From contig CACYFF010000025.1 in NCBI GenBank assembly GCA_902773665.1, positions 1 to 55,149 of the forward strand: a stretch of 55,149 nucleotides of DNA, written 5' to 3'. Position 1 is the stretch's first letter, and each line of letters opens with the position of its first letter. The notes beneath the pieces are model-generated. The model did not search any database. It was given only the letters and a program-made list of their open reading frames with translations, and was not told the origin of the DNA. The position numbers and the translations under genes were made by a program. Source of the stretch: an uncultured Eubacteriales bacterium (lineage in GTDB: Bacteria > Bacillota > Clostridia > Peptostreptococcales > Anaerovoracaceae). Shown piece by piece: positions 41,386 through 50,476 of the stretch.

Positions 41386-41772
41386 ATGAACGATAAGGAA
41401 AGACTGTTGCAGGCCGCATTCGACATGGCGCTGCAGACAAAAGTAGTCAAAGAGAACCAGACCGATAACGCAGACCCCGACATCAAGGCAGCGATGATCG
41501 ACTATATCCTCACCGCAGCGGTGGGTCTCAACAGCGACCAGATCACGGAATTTATCGCAGATCAGACCGCGATGGAAGATAAGTATCTGAAGGCATCCTT
41601 CGAACAGGCTGCCGCCGAGATCAAGGACATCGAAGAGATGGGCGAGATCCGCAGCCACATCCAGGACGAGATGGAGCAGTACTTCAGAGAAAGACAGGCC
41701 AACATCCGTAAGAGAAGAATCGAGCTCTACATCCAGGATCAGGTCGATGCCAAGAGAAAAGAAAACAAATAA
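41386..41772 (+). CDS. hypothetical helical protein, function unknown
   Basis: A 128-residue acidic, charged, apparently all-helical protein with no signal peptide, membrane segment or Cys. The N-terminal half (residues 1-70) looks like two or three amphipathic helices; residues 75-128 look like a coiled coil ending in a Lys/Arg-rich tail. I recognise no family. AAAGGAAGG lies upstream. Its own promoter-like and terminator elements make it a separate transcription unit between tsf and selA. Base use matches the neighbours, so it does not look foreign. Confidence 0.7.
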   Translation: MNDKERLLQAAFDMALQTKVVKENQTDNADPDIKAAMIDYILTAAVGLNSDQITEFIADQTAMEDKYLKASFEQAAAEIKDIEEMGEIRSHIQDEMEQYFRERQANIRKRRIELYIQDQVDAKRKENK

Positions 41773-41785
41773 ACCGCAAACAGAG

Positions 41786-41813
41786 CTCCCGGCTGTATGC
41801 CGGGAGTTTTTTT
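41786..41813 (+). terminator. terminator of the hypothetical gene
   Basis: CTCCCGGC (41786-41793) pairs with GCCGGGAG (41799-41806), followed by seven T residues. The stem is almost identical to that of the tsf terminator. Confidence 0.88.
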
Positions 41814-41814
41814 A

Positions 41815-41823
41815 TGGTATACT
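41815..41823 (+). promoter_or_regulatory. selA extended -10, predicted leaderless mRNA
   Basis: TGG followed by TATACT (41818-41823), directly after the terminator T-run. The ATG at 41830 sits 7 bases after the -10, at the expected transcription start. No Shine-Dalgarno is present. Confidence 0.5.
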
Positions 41824-41829
41824 GAAGCC

Positions 41830-43227
41830 ATGGATACGAAACAGGAAAAACTCAGAAATCTGCCCAAGGCAGACGTCATTATGGATTTACCCATCCTGCA
41901 GCCTTTTCTCGCGTCTGCGGGCCGGAAAACGGCCTTAGAAGCGGTGCGGAAAGCCGTGGATGAGATGCGTCAGGATATCCTATCCGGCGATGACCCGGAC
42001 ATCCGCCCGGAAGCGGCGGCGGCCCGCGCCAGCCGCATTCTCGAAAAGGAGGACAGACCCTCCCTGCGTCCCGTCATCAATGCCACGGGCATCATCCTGC
42101 ACACGAATCTCGGCCGCGCACAGCTCAACAGACAGGCCGCGGAGAAGGCTGCGAAGATCGCCTGCAGCTATTCTACGCTGGAATACGATCCCGTAAAAGG
42201 AGCGCGGGGCAGCCGGCACGACCATGTGGGTAAGCTGCTTGCGCAGGTTACCGGCGCGGAAGACGCTATGGTGGTCAACAACAACGCGGCAGCCACGCTG
42301 CTGTGCCTCGTGTCGCTGGCCTATAAAAAAGAAGTCGTCGTCTCCCGGGGCGAACTGGTGGAGATCGGCGGATCTTTCCGCGTGCCCGAGATCATGGAGC
42401 AGGGCGGTACGGTCTTAAAGGAGATCGGCACCACCAACAAGACGCATTTTGCGGATTACGAGCGGGCGATCGGTCCGAATACGGCGGCGCTCCTGAAGGT
42501 CCATCCCAGCAACTACCGGGTGATCGGCTTTACGGAAGACGTGCCGGCGGAGCAGCTGGCGGAACTGGCACACAGCAAGGGGTTGCCTCTGATCTACGAT
42601 CTGGGAAGCGGCCTGCTGCACGACCTCAGCAGTTACGGTCTGGACGAACCTACGGCGCAGAAGGCGCTGGCAGCGGGCGCAGATGTTATCCTGTTCTCCG
42701 GCGACAAGCTCCTGGGCGGCCCCCAGGCAGGCATCATCGCGGGGAAAAAGGAATATATCGAAAAGATGAAGAAGCATCCGCTGGCGCGGGTGGTCCGCGT
42801 GGATAAGATGACCCTGGCAGCTCTGGAGGAGACGCTGCGCATCTACCGCGATCCCAAGGAATCGCTGCGCAAGATCCCGGTGCTGGACATGGTCACCAGG
42901 CCTGCGGAAGAACTGCGGGAGACCGCGCAGGGATTCGCGGCAGGGCTTACCGCGGAAGGACTGAAGGCTTCGGTCGGCATCCGGGAGGACGTTGCCCGGG
43001 TCGGCGGAGGATCCGCTCCGATGCTGGACCTTAAAACGTGGTGCGTCTGGATCCGTCCGGAGGAGATGTCCGTGGATGCGTTGCAGGAGAAACTGCGGCT
43101 CTGGGAAATGCCTATCGTCGCCCGGATCTCCGAAGGCGAACTGCTGTTGGACATGCGGACGCTGTCCACAGGAGATCTGGTCGCGGTGCGCATTGCGCTC
43201 ATTGACATCCTGGGTATAAGAAACTAA
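41830..43227 (+). CDS. selA: L-seryl-tRNA(Sec) selenium transferase
   Basis: SelA is a PLP enzyme that turns seryl-tRNA(Sec) into selenocysteyl-tRNA(Sec) with selenophosphate. The 465-residue protein has PVINATGIILHTNLGRA, DHVGKLLAQVTGAEDA, VVNNNAAATLL, and the PLP-lysine motif FSGDKLLGGPQAG. The ATG at 41830 is chosen by the family N-terminus; the frame extends to 41797 but that lies in the terminator. tRNA-Sec and selB follow directly, giving a compact Sec cassette that serves the two UGA codons in the grd operon. selD is not in the window. Confidence 0.95.
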   Translation: MDTKQEKLRNLPKADVIMDLPILQPFLASAGRKTALEAVRKAVDEMRQDILSGDDPDIRPEAAAARASRILEKEDRPSLRPVINATGIILHTNLGRAQLNRQAAEKAAKIACSYSTLEYDPVKGARGSRHDHVGKLLAQVTGAEDAMVVNNNAAATLLCLVSLAYKKEVVVSRGELVEIGGSFRVPEIMEQGGTVLKEIGTTNKTHFADYERAIGPNTAALLKVHPSNYRVIGFTEDVPAEQLAELAHSKGLPLIYDLGSGLLHDLSSYGLDEPTAQKALAAGADVILFSGDKLLGGPQAGIIAGKKEYIEKMKKHPLARVVRVDKMTLAALEETLRIYRDPKESLRKIPVLDMVTRPAEELRETAQGFAAGLTAEGLKASVGIREDVARVGGGSAPMLDLKTWCVWIRPEEMSVDALQEKLRLWEMPIVARISEGELLLDMRTLSTGDLVAVRIALIDILGIRN

Positions 43228-43235
43228 AATAAACG

Positions 43236-43257
43236 AGGCGGTTTTATCCGCCTTTTT
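43236..43257 (+). terminator. hairpin with T-run between selA and tRNA-Sec
   Basis: AGGCGG (43236-43241) pairs with CCGCCT (43248-43253), followed by TTTT. It ends 2 bases before the mature 5' end of tRNA-Sec, so it may be a leaky terminator or a processing element. Confidence 0.6.
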
Positions 43258-43259
43258 CC

Positions 43260-43356
43260 GGGAGCAGATGGGTGCCGGTGTGCCCCGCGGTCTTCAAAAC
43301 CGTTGTAGCAGGTTAGGAGCCTGCCTGGTGAGTTCGATTCTCACATGCTCCCGCCA
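43260..43356 (+). tRNA. selC: tRNA-Sec (anticodon TCA)
   Basis: GGGAGCA (43260-43266) pairs with TGCTCCC (43346-43352), then discriminator G and encoded CCA. The anticodon arm has loop CTTCAAA giving TCA. A long extra arm (GTAGCAGGTTAGGAGCCTGC region) and a T-arm GTGAG-TTCGATT-CTCAC follow. At 97 nt with a long variable arm it is clearly tRNA-Sec. It lies between selA and selB. Confidence 0.94.
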
Positions 43357-43384
43357 TTTCTTTTTTTGGAACGCGAAAGATACT

Positions 43385-45292
43385 ATGAGAAATGTAATCG
43401 TCGGCACGGCCGGCCACGTCGATCACGGCAAGACCTGCCTCATCAAGGCGCTTACGGGCATCGATGCGGACCGCCTGAAGGAAGAAAAGCAGCGCGGCAT
43501 CACCATAGAACTGGGCTTTGCGGACATGCAGGCGCCGGATGGCACGGATATCGGCATCATCGATGTGCCGGGTCACGAAAAATTCATCCGCAACATGCTG
43601 GCAGGCATCGGCGGCATCGACCTGGTGCTGCTGGTGGTCGCCGCGGACGAGGGCGTCATGCCCCAGACCGTGGAGCACCTGGACATCATGCGTCTGCTGA
43701 ACATCCGCCGGGGCATCCTCGTCATCACGAAAGCTGACATGGTAGATGACGACTGGATGGATATGGTCGAATCCGACGTGCGCGACGCCGTAAAAGGGAC
43801 ATTTCTGGAGAACGCGCCCTGTCTTTGCGTGTCGTCCCAGACGGGGGAGGGCATCGAGGAACTGCGGCAGCTCATCTTCGCGGAAGTTGCCAAGGTCGGC
43901 GAAAAGAACAACAATCCTGCGCTGCTGCGCATCCCCATGGACCGGGTGTTTACGATCCAGGGCTTCGGTACGGTGGTCACGGGTACGCTCACCCAGGGCA
44001 TGATCCGCACAGGAGACGAAGTGACGATCTATCCGGAAGGCCTGAATGCCAAGGTCCGGGGCCTGCAGGTGCATGGGAAGTCCGTGGATGCGGCATACGC
44101 TGGCCAGCGGACGGCGGTCAACCTGACGGGGGTCAAGAAAGAAGACATCGCCCGGGGCAACGTGCTGGCGGCGAAGGACAGTCTTACGCCATCCTCCATG
44201 ATCGACGTAAAACTGCAGGTGCTGGGAGATTCCAAGCGTACGGTTCTGAACGGATCGCGGCTGCATCTGCACTACGGATCGGCGCAGGTGCTGTGCAAGG
44301 CGGTCCTGCTGGACAAAGATGCGCTTGACCCCGGCGAGAGCGGCTATGCCCAGCTTCGCACGGAGGAACCCGTGGTCTTAAAGCAGGGCGATCCCTTCGT
44401 GGTGCGCTATTATTCCCCGGTGGAGACGGTGGGCGGCGGCATTGTGCTCAATCCCAATGCGCCCAAGCATAAGATGGGAGACGCGGCGGTCGTAAAGGCC
44501 CTTTCCGTGCGGGAGAGCGGCGATGACAGCGCCCAGATGGAGCAGATCCTGCGGGATGAGAGCAAGACCTTCCCGGCGGCGGAAACCCTGGCGAAACAGC
44601 TGGGCCTGACCGCAGAAGAAGGGCTGCAGCAGCTGCAGAGCCTTGCCTTGCAAGGGAAAGCGGTCTCGATCGCGGATGGAATTTACGTACATCAAGATTA
44701 TGTTAACTACATAAAAGACGCTGCCTTTGCCATTCTGGATGCCTATTATGCCAAGAATCCGCTGCTTGCCGCCATGCCCAGAGAAGAACTGCGCAGCAAG
44801 CTGGGCGGTGCGGTGAAAGTAACCGACACGAGAAGTCTCGACCGGGTGCTGCAGTATCTGGGAGAGACCGGCGTTCTGGCATTAACGCCCTCTACGGCAG
44901 GAAAACAGGGCTATTCCGTGCAGTTCACGAAAGCGCAGCTGCGTCTGATCGACGAACTTGTTAAGCTTTATAAGCAGGCAGGCTGCGAGAGCCCCGATCC
45001 CGATGAAGCTTTTGCCGGCCGCAAGGATAAAGAAGAATGCAAACGCCTGGTCGCAGCGCTGTGCGCCGATGGGCGGCTCATCCGCGTAAGCGGCAAATTC
45101 TGCCTCGATTCCGAATTCCTGAAGCAGACCATCGCCTGGATCCGCGAGACCATTCAGACCAACGGTTCCATAACTCTTGCCGAACTGCGCGACCACCTGA
45201 ACACTTCCCGCAAATATGCCCTGATGATCCTGGAGTACTGCGACAATGCGAAGATCACCAGGCTGCAGGACGACAGGAGAGTGTTCTATTAG
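43385..45292 (+). CDS. selB: selenocysteine-specific elongation factor
   Basis: SelB delivers Sec-tRNA to the ribosome at UGA codons marked by a SECIS hairpin. The 635-residue protein opens [20 protein letters not shown] (G1), has the switch [19 protein letters not shown] and TKAD, then two beta-barrel domains, and C-terminal winged helices from about residue 430 to the end that bind the SECIS. ATG at 43385 is set by the GTPase N-terminus; the frame upstream runs through tRNA-Sec and is not coding. Confidence 0.95.
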   Translation: MRNVIVGTAGHVDHGKTCLIKALTGIDADRLKEEKQRGITIELGFADMQAPDGTDIGIIDVPGHEKFIRNMLAGIGGIDLVLLVVAADEGVMPQTVEHLDIMRLLNIRRGILVITKADMVDDDWMDMVESDVRDAVKGTFLENAPCLCVSSQTGEGIEELRQLIFAEVAKVGEKNNNPALLRIPMDRVFTIQGFGTVVTGTLTQGMIRTGDEVTIYPEGLNAKVRGLQVHGKSVDAAYAGQRTAVNLTGVKKEDIARGNVLAAKDSLTPSSMIDVKLQVLGDSKRTVLNGSRLHLHYGSAQVLCKAVLLDKDALDPGESGYAQLRTEEPVVLKQGDPFVVRYYSPVETVGGGIVLNPNAPKHKMGDAAVVKALSVRESGDDSAQMEQILRDESKTFPAAETLAKQLGLTAEEGLQQLQSLALQGKAVSIADGIYVHQDYVNYIKDAAFAILDAYYAKNPLLAAMPREELRSKLGGAVKVTDTRSLDRVLQYLGETGVLALTPSTAGKQGYSVQFTKAQLRLIDELVKLYKQAGCESPDPDEAFAGRKDKEECKRLVAALCADGRLIRVSGKFCLDSEFLKQTIAWIRETIQTNGSITLAELRDHLNTSRKYALMILEYCDNAKITRLQDDRRVFY

Positions 45293-45382
45293 AATTATTT
45301 ATAAATTTATAAGACGCTTTGCATTGTCCGATAAATCGGAAAATGGTAGAATTATTTGAAAGGTAAAGAACATTCGGTTGAT

Positions 45383-45573
45383 GATTGCGGGAGAGCGCGG
45401 TAGGCGCACCGAAGGCGTAAGTTCTCTGTCCCCGGCCAGGGCGGAGGGCGATTATCTCAGGTAAACGGACCGCAATCGGACGAAACTCTGGAGAGCGTAA
45501 GCACCGAAGGGGCAATTTCCGGACACAATTTCCAAAACCAGATTTGTGGAAAGAAACTCTCAGGTTAGTGTAC
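45383..45573 (+). ncRNA. tandem glycine riboswitch
   Basis: Two consecutive glycine aptamers. The first is closed by GATTGCGG (45383-45390) and CCGCAATC (45470-45477) and contains GGGAGAGCGC and CACCGAAGGCG. The second runs from about 45485 with CTCTGGAGAGCG, CACCGAAGGGGCAA and closes with CTCTCAGGT near 45558. The linker between them is only a few bases, as is usual for cooperative tandem forms. The terminator at 45574 overlaps the 3' edge, so glycine should turn on the glycine reductase operon. Confidence 0.93.
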
Positions 45574-45610
45574 AGAGCAGGAAGGCATTTTGTTTTCCTG
45601 TTCTTTTTAT
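45574..45610 (+). terminator. glycine-riboswitch terminator
   Basis: AGAGCAGGAA (45574-45583) pairs with TTCCTGTTCT (45595-45604, one G-T pair), followed by a T-run. Confidence 0.85.
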
Positions 45611-45629
45611 TTGCCGAAAGGAAACCGCT

Positions 45630-46004
45630 TTGATCATTCTCACGAACAACCCGGATGTAATGAAAACCATGACAGAACGCGACGTTCGCTTCGTCGACGG
45701 AACCTACCGGGACGTTCTCATCAAGGCGAGGGATCTGGTGCATCAGGGTCACCAGCTGCTCTCCCATCCTCTGATGGGGAGCCTGAAGCCCAACGAGACC
45801 CCGTACCGCACCGTCGCCCTCAGCGACTCCGGGGGACCCCTGGATACGGACAGCCTGCTGCTGATCGAAAACGCCATCGAGACGTTCGACAAGTTTGCGA
45901 AGGTCACCCGTCCGGACCGGGGCGTCAACACCCCACAGGAGATGCTGGCGGATTTCCGGCTCATCGACCTGAGTCTCATACAGAGTATGGAGGTAAATGA
46001 ATGA
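45630..46004 (+). CDS. grdX: GrdX family protein
   Basis: A 124-residue protein of the GrdX family, a small conserved protein of unknown role at the head of glycine/betaine/sarcosine reductase operons. LTNNPDVM and VLIKARDLVHQGHQLLSHP, then GSLKPNETPYRTV are family-typical. The start is probably TTG at 45630 behind GAAAGGAAA, since the frame from 45546 runs through the riboswitch and terminator. It overlaps grdE by 4 bases. Confidence 0.82.
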   Translation: MIILTNNPDVMKTMTERDVRFVDGTYRDVLIKARDLVHQGHQLLSHPLMGSLKPNETPYRTVALSDSGGPLDTDSLLLIENAIETFDKFAKVTRPDRGVNTPQEMLADFRLIDLSLIQSMEVNE

Positions 46005-47281
46005 AGTTAGAATTGGGTATCATCAAGATCTCGGATATTCAGTTCGCTGCCGAAAGCAAGGTGGAAGGCTCCACTTTGTACGTCAACAAAGACGAGGTAA
46101 AGGCCCTCATCCTGGAGGACGAGACCTTTGCGAGCTGCGAACTGGACATTGCGAGACCCGGTGAATCCGTGCGCATCGCTCCGGTGAAGGACGTCATCGA
46201 GCCCCGGGTCAAGGTATCCGGCGAAGGCGGCGTGTTCCCCGGCTGGATGGCGAAGGTGAAGACCGTGGGAAGCGGCCGCACCAACGTTCTGAAAGGCGCT
46301 GCCGTGGTCACCACCGGTAAGATCGTCGGATTCCAGGAAGGGATCATCGACATGTGCGGAGAGGGCGCCCAGTATACGCCGTTCTCCCAGCTCAACAACC
46401 TGGTGCTGTGCCTGGAGCCTGTCGAAGGCACCCTGCAGCACGCCTACGAAAAGGCTGTCCGCCTGGCCGGTCTGAAGACCGCCACCTATCTGGGCAAGCT
46501 GGCGAAGGACATCGAAGCGGAGGAGATCCGCACCTACGAGACTCCGAGCATCACGGAAGGCATCAAGCTCTATCCGGATCTGCCCAGAGTGGGCTACGTC
46601 CTGATGCTGCAGTCCCAGGGCCTGCTGCACGACACCTACGTCTACGGCGTGGACGCCAAGCAGTCCCTCACCACGATGATCTATCCGACCGAGACCATGG
46701 ACGGCGCTATCATCAGCGGCAACTGCGTATCCGCCTGCGACAAGAACACCACGTATCATCACTTAAACAACCCCGTCATCGAGGATCTGTACGCCCGCCA
46801 CGGCAAGGATCTCAACTTTGTAGGGGTCATCATTACGAACGAGAACGTCTACCTGGCCGATAAGGAGAGATCCTCCGACTGGTCTGCCAAACTGTGCGAA
46901 TACCTGGGCCTGGACGGCGCCATCATCTCTCAGGAAGGCTTCGGCAACCCCGATACCGACCTCATCATGAACTGCAAGAAGATCGAAGCCAAGGGCGTTA
47001 AGACCGTCATCATCACCGACGAATATGCGGGTCAGGACGGCGCTTCCCAGTCCCTGGCGGACGCCGACATCGCGGCCAATGCCTGCGTGACCGGCGGCAA
47101 CGCCAACACCGTCATCCATCTGCCGAAGATGGACAAGGTGATCGGCCACATCGAGTATGTGGATAAGATCGCCGGCGGCTGGAGCGGTTCTCTGCAGGAA
47201 GACGGCTCCATCATCGCGGAGCTTCAGGTCATCACCGGAGCCACGAACGAGATGGGCTTCAACAAGTTCAGCGCAAGATAG
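46001..47281 (+). CDS. grdE: glycine reductase component B, alpha/beta proprotein
   Basis: GrdE is the proprotein of the two pyruvoyl-containing subunits of protein B, which binds glycine as a Schiff base. The 426-residue protein begins MKLELGIIKISDIQF and contains the cleavage site SGNCVSACDKN; Cys242 (codon 46724-46726) becomes the pyruvoyl group after cleavage. The length is standard. Placed directly before grdB, its catalytic partner, with an ATGA overlap to grdX. Confidence 0.95.
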   Translation: MKLELGIIKISDIQFAAESKVEGSTLYVNKDEVKALILEDETFASCELDIARPGESVRIAPVKDVIEPRVKVSGEGGVFPGWMAKVKTVGSGRTNVLKGAAVVTTGKIVGFQEGIIDMCGEGAQYTPFSQLNNLVLCLEPVEGTLQHAYEKAVRLAGLKTATYLGKLAKDIEAEEIRTYETPSITEGIKLYPDLPRVGYVLMLQSQGLLHDTYVYGVDAKQSLTTMIYPTETMDGAIISGNCVSACDKNTTYHHLNNPVIEDLYARHGKDLNFVGVIITNENVYLADKERSSDWSAKLCEYLGLDGAIISQEGFGNPDTDLIMNCKKIEAKGVKTVIITDEYAGQDGASQSLADADIAANACVTGGNANTVIHLPKMDKVIGHIEYVDKIAGGWSGSLQEDGSIIAELQVITGATNEMGFNKFSAR

Positions 47282-47296
47282 AAAGGAGGAGGCATC

Positions 47297-48598
47297 ATGG
47301 TAAAAGTAGTACATTATCTGAACCAGTTCTACGCCGGCAAGGGCGGAGAAGAGATGGCGAACCTTCCTCCCGAGAAGGTAAAGGGCTTCGTGGGCCCGGG
47401 CATGGCGTTCAACGCCGCGTTCAAGGGTGAAGCCGAGATCGTCGCCACGGTCTACTGCGGCGACAGCTATTTCAACGAAAACAAAGATGCGATCGACACC
47501 GTCCTCGCCATGATCAAAGAAGAACAGCCCGACATCGTCATCTGCGGTCCGGCGTTCAACGCAGGCCGTTACGGCGTCGCCTGCGGCACCGTCGCCAGCG
47601 AAGTCAAGGCGCAGCTGGGCATCCCCACGCTCACCGGCATGTACGATGAGAACCCCGGCGTGGACATGTTCAAATCCAAGACCATCATCATGAAGACAAA
47701 GGACAACGCGGCCGGCATGAGAAAGGCCGTCGCAGCCATGGCTCCGGTGGCTTTAAAGATGGCGAAGGGCGAGGAACTGGGCAGCGCTGCCGCGGAAGGG
47801 TATTTCCCCACCGGCATCCGCAAGGGCCTGTTCGAAGAGAAGCGCGGTTCCGCAAGAGCTGTGGACATGCTGCTCAAGAAGCTGAAGGGCGAAGAATTCG
47901 AGACCGAATATCCCATGCCCCAGTTCGACAGAGTCGCACCGAATCCGGCTGTCGTGGATCTGGCCCACGCAAAGGTTGCGCTGGTCACCTCCGGCGGCAT
48001 CGTGCCCAAGGGCAACCCCGACCACATCGAATCCTCCTCCGCATCCCACTATGGCAAGTACGACATCGACGGCGTGGAATTCCTGACGGACAAGACCTAC
48101 GAGACCGCCCACGGCGGCTACGACCCGGTCTATGCCAACGCTGACCCGAACAGAGTTCTGCCCGTGGACGTCATGAGAGAGTTCGAGAAGGAAGGCCGCA
48201 TCGGAGAACTTTCCCATTACTATTACGCAACGGTAGGAAACGGCACCGCCGTGGCATCTGCGAAAAAGTTTGCGGACACGTTCAGCAAAGAACTCATCGC
48301 GGACGGCGTGCAGGCTGTTATCCTCACCTCCACCTGAGGAACCTGTACACGTTGCGGTGCAACAATGGTCAAAGAAATCGAAAGAGCCGGTATCCCCGTG
48401 GTTCACATGTGCACGGTCGTGCCCATCTCTCTCACCGTCGGCGCCAACCGGATCGTTCCGACGGTCGCAATTCCCCATCCGCTGGGCAACCCCGCGCTCT
48501 CCAAGGAAGAAGAGCACGATCTGCGTAAAAAGCTGGTCGGCAGAGCCCTCAAGGCCCTGGAGACTCCGGTGGACGGACAGACAGTATTTGAGGAGTAA
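47297..48598 (+). CDS. grdB: glycine reductase component B gamma, selenoprotein
   Basis: GrdB takes the glycine-derived carboxymethyl group to selenium. The 433-codon gene has an in-frame UGA at 48335-48337, residue 347, in the motif TSTUGTCTRC (UxxC). Reading continues in the same frame to EFF-like end VDGQTVFEE at 48598, so it should be annotated as one selenoprotein and not as two fragments. A SECIS-like hairpin starts 13 bases after the UGA. GrdB also opens with VVHYLNQFYAGKGGEE, the family N-terminus. AAAGGAGGAGG precedes the ATG. Confidence 0.95.
48351..48363 (+). promoter_or_regulatory. bacterial SECIS-like hairpin in grdB
   Basis: GTTGC-GGT-GCAAC forms a 5-bp stem with a GGU loop, 13 bases after the Sec UGA. 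The spacing and the GU in the loop fit bacterial SECIS elements read by SelB. Confidence 0.65.
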
Positions 48599-48600
48599 AT

Positions 48601-49539
48601 ATGGCAAAACAGTATGACATCGTGATCATCGGCGCAGGCCCCGCTGGCCTGGCCGCCGGACTGTACGCAGGCAGAGCCCGCATGTCCACCCTCATCATTG
48701 AAAAGGAAAAGGACGGCGGTCAGATCGTCCAGACGGCAGAGATCGAGAACTATCCCGGCGGTCTGCTGGAAGATTCCGGTCCGTCTCTCGTCGCCAGATT
48801 TTCCGCCCAGGCGGAGAAGTTCGGCTGCGAAAAGGTGCTGGACACCGTTCAGGAAGTGGAGCTGGACGGTCCTGTCAAGAAGATCGTCTGCAATAAAGAG
48901 ACCTACGAGGCGAAGGCCGTCATCATCGCGTCTGGGGCATCTCCCTCCCATATCGGATGCCCCGGCGAAGCGGAATTTACCGGCAAGGGCGTATCCTACT
49001 GCGCCACCTGCGACGCCGCGTTCTTCGAAGACTTCGAAGTCTACGTGGTAGGCGGCGGCGATGCTGCGGTGGAAGAAGCGATGTACTTGACAAAGTTCGC
49101 AAGAAAGGTCACTATCATCCATAGAAGAGATGAGCTGCGCGCCGCCAAGTCCATCCAGGAAAAGGCGTTTAAGAACGAAAAGCTGGCCTTTATGTGGAAC
49201 AGCGTCATCAAGGAGATCAAGGGCGACGGCCTGGTGAACTCCATGATCGTGGAAAACACCAAGACCGGCGAACAGACCGAGATCGTCGCGGACGAGGAAG
49301 ACGGCATCTTCGGCATCTTCGTGTTCATCGGCTTCAAGCCGGCCACCGCCGTATTCGAAGGCAAGGTGAACATGGAGAGAGGGTACATCGTAACGGATCA
49401 GGAGATGCGTACGAACGTGCCCGGCGTCTACGCTGCAGGCGACTGCAGAGTCAAGGAGCTGCGGCAGGTCATCACGGCCGCTTCCGACGGCGCCATCGCC
49501 GCCTGGCAGGCAGCCCGTTACATCGACGAGATGAACTAG
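48601..49539 (+). CDS. trxB: thioredoxin reductase of the glycine reductase system
   Basis: A 312-residue FAD/NADPH disulfide reductase. FAD loop GAGPAGLAAGLYAGRA, redox-active YCATCDAAFF, NADP loop VGGGDAAVEEA, and the C-terminal FAD motif VYAAGDCR. It starts 2 bases after grdB. It should reduce the adjacent thioredoxin, which regenerates GrdA. Confidence 0.94.
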   Translation: MAKQYDIVIIGAGPAGLAAGLYAGRARMSTLIIEKEKDGGQIVQTAEIENYPGGLLEDSGPSLVARFSAQAEKFGCEKVLDTVQEVELDGPVKKIVCNKETYEAKAVIIASGASPSHIGCPGEAEFTGKGVSYCATCDAAFFEDFEVYVVGGGDAAVEEAMYLTKFARKVTIIHRRDELRAAKSIQEKAFKNEKLAFMWNSVIKEIKGDGLVNSMIVENTKTGEQTEIVADEEDGIFGIFVFIGFKPATAVFEGKVNMERGYIVTDQEMRTNVPGVYAAGDCRVKELRQVITAASDGAIAAWQAARYIDEMN

Positions 49540-49549
49540 GAGGAAAACA

Positions 49550-49867
49550 ATGCTGGAAGTAGATAAGACTACATTCGAAGAAGAAGTGCTGAAGGCGGAA
49601 GGCTACGTGCTCGTAGACTTCTACGGAGACGGCTGCGTGCCCTGCGCCGCGCTGATGCCCCATGTACACGCTCTGGCGGATGAATACGGCGACAAGATGA
49701 AGTTCTGCTCCATCAACACGTCCAAGGCGAGAAGACTCGCCATCGGCCAGAAGGTCCTGGGCCTGCCCACCATCACCGTTTACAAGGACGGCGAGAAGGT
49801 GGAGGAGCTCGTAAAGGACGATGCCACCGCAGAGAATGTCGCTGCGATGGTCCAGAAGTATATCTAG
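49550..49867 (+). CDS. trxA: thioredoxin with GCVPC active site
   Basis: A 105-residue thioredoxin. The active site is GCVPCAA instead of WCGPC, the variant I associate with glycine reductase operons. VDFYGDGCVPC and GLPTITVYKDGEKV are clear. It is the likely electron donor to the oxidised selenoprotein GrdA. RBS AGGAGG 9 bases before ATG. Confidence 0.93.
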   Translation: MLEVDKTTFEEEVLKAEGYVLVDFYGDGCVPCAALMPHVHALADEYGDKMKFCSINTSKARRLAIGQKVLGLPTITVYKDGEKVEELVKDDATAENVAAMVQKYI

Positions 49868-49932
49868 GATTTGCACAGGGCGATCGCCCTTGTAAATAAT
49901 ACCTGTAACGAATCGAAAAGGAGGAATGTAGC

Positions 49933-50394
49933 ATGGCAATCTTAAAAGATAAGAAGGTCATCATCATCGGAGACCGCGATGGCATTCCGGGTCCTGCGAT
50001 CGCCGCTTGCGCTGAATCTGCCGGAGCAGAAGTCGTCTTCGCTTCGACAGAGTGCTTCGTCTGAACGGCCGCAGGTGCCATGGATCTGGAAAATCAGAAG
50101 AGAGTCAAGGAGTTTGCGGAACAGTACGGCGCAGACAACGTCGTCGTTCTCTTAGGCGCAGCCGAAGGAGAAGCGGCAGGTCTGGCAGCAGAAACCGTAA
50201 CGCTTGGCGATCCGACGTTTGCCGGTCCTCTGGCGGGAGTCTCGTTGGGACTCACTTGTTATCACGTATGTGAACCCGAAGTCAAAGCTGAATTCGATCC
50301 GGACGTCTATGACGAACAGATCTCGATGATGGAGATGGTGCTCGATGTGGATGATATCTGCAGCGAGATGAACGCCATCAGAGACCAGCTTTAA
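49933..50394 (+). CDS. grdA: glycine reductase component A, selenoprotein
   Basis: GrdA carries the carboxymethyl group on selenium from protein B to protein C. The 153-codon gene begins at 49933 with AAAAGGAGG upstream; the UGA at 50062-50064 is Sec44 in the redox motif CFVU. The frame then continues ALAGAM-like ([20 protein letters not shown]) to 50394. A GGC/GCC hairpin with a GGU loop (50067-50079) sits just after the UGA as a possible SECIS. Sec44 is the usual position in this family. Confidence 0.95.
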
Positions 50395-50420
50395 TCGATC
50401 CTGTTGACAGGAGAGCAAAC

Positions 50421-50460
50421 GGCGGGCGAGGCACGATGCCCGTCCGCCGCTGTTGTTTTT
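50421..50460 (+). terminator. GC-rich hairpin and T-run between grdA and grdCD
   Basis: GGCGG (50421-50425) pairs with CCGCC (50444-50448), continuing inward with CG/CG and GGC/GCC, and is followed by TGTTGTTTTTT. It is probably a partial terminator that tunes the ratio of GrdA to the GrdCD protein. Confidence 0.7.
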
Positions 50461-50476
50461 TGAAAGGAACTGGAAT

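Noticed and set aside
43268-43384. Upstream extension of selB through the tRNA-Sec region
   Set aside because: The frame overlaps a tRNA gene and SelB homology begins at the ATG at 43385.
48335-48337. UGA in grdB as a stop or a frame break creating two genes
   Set aside because: Frame continues with family sequence, the UxxC motif is in place, a SECIS-like hairpin follows and the Sec genes are next door.
50062-50064. UGA in grdA as a pseudogene mutation
   Set aside because: It is the known Sec44 position of GrdA in a CxxU motif, with intact frame afterwards.
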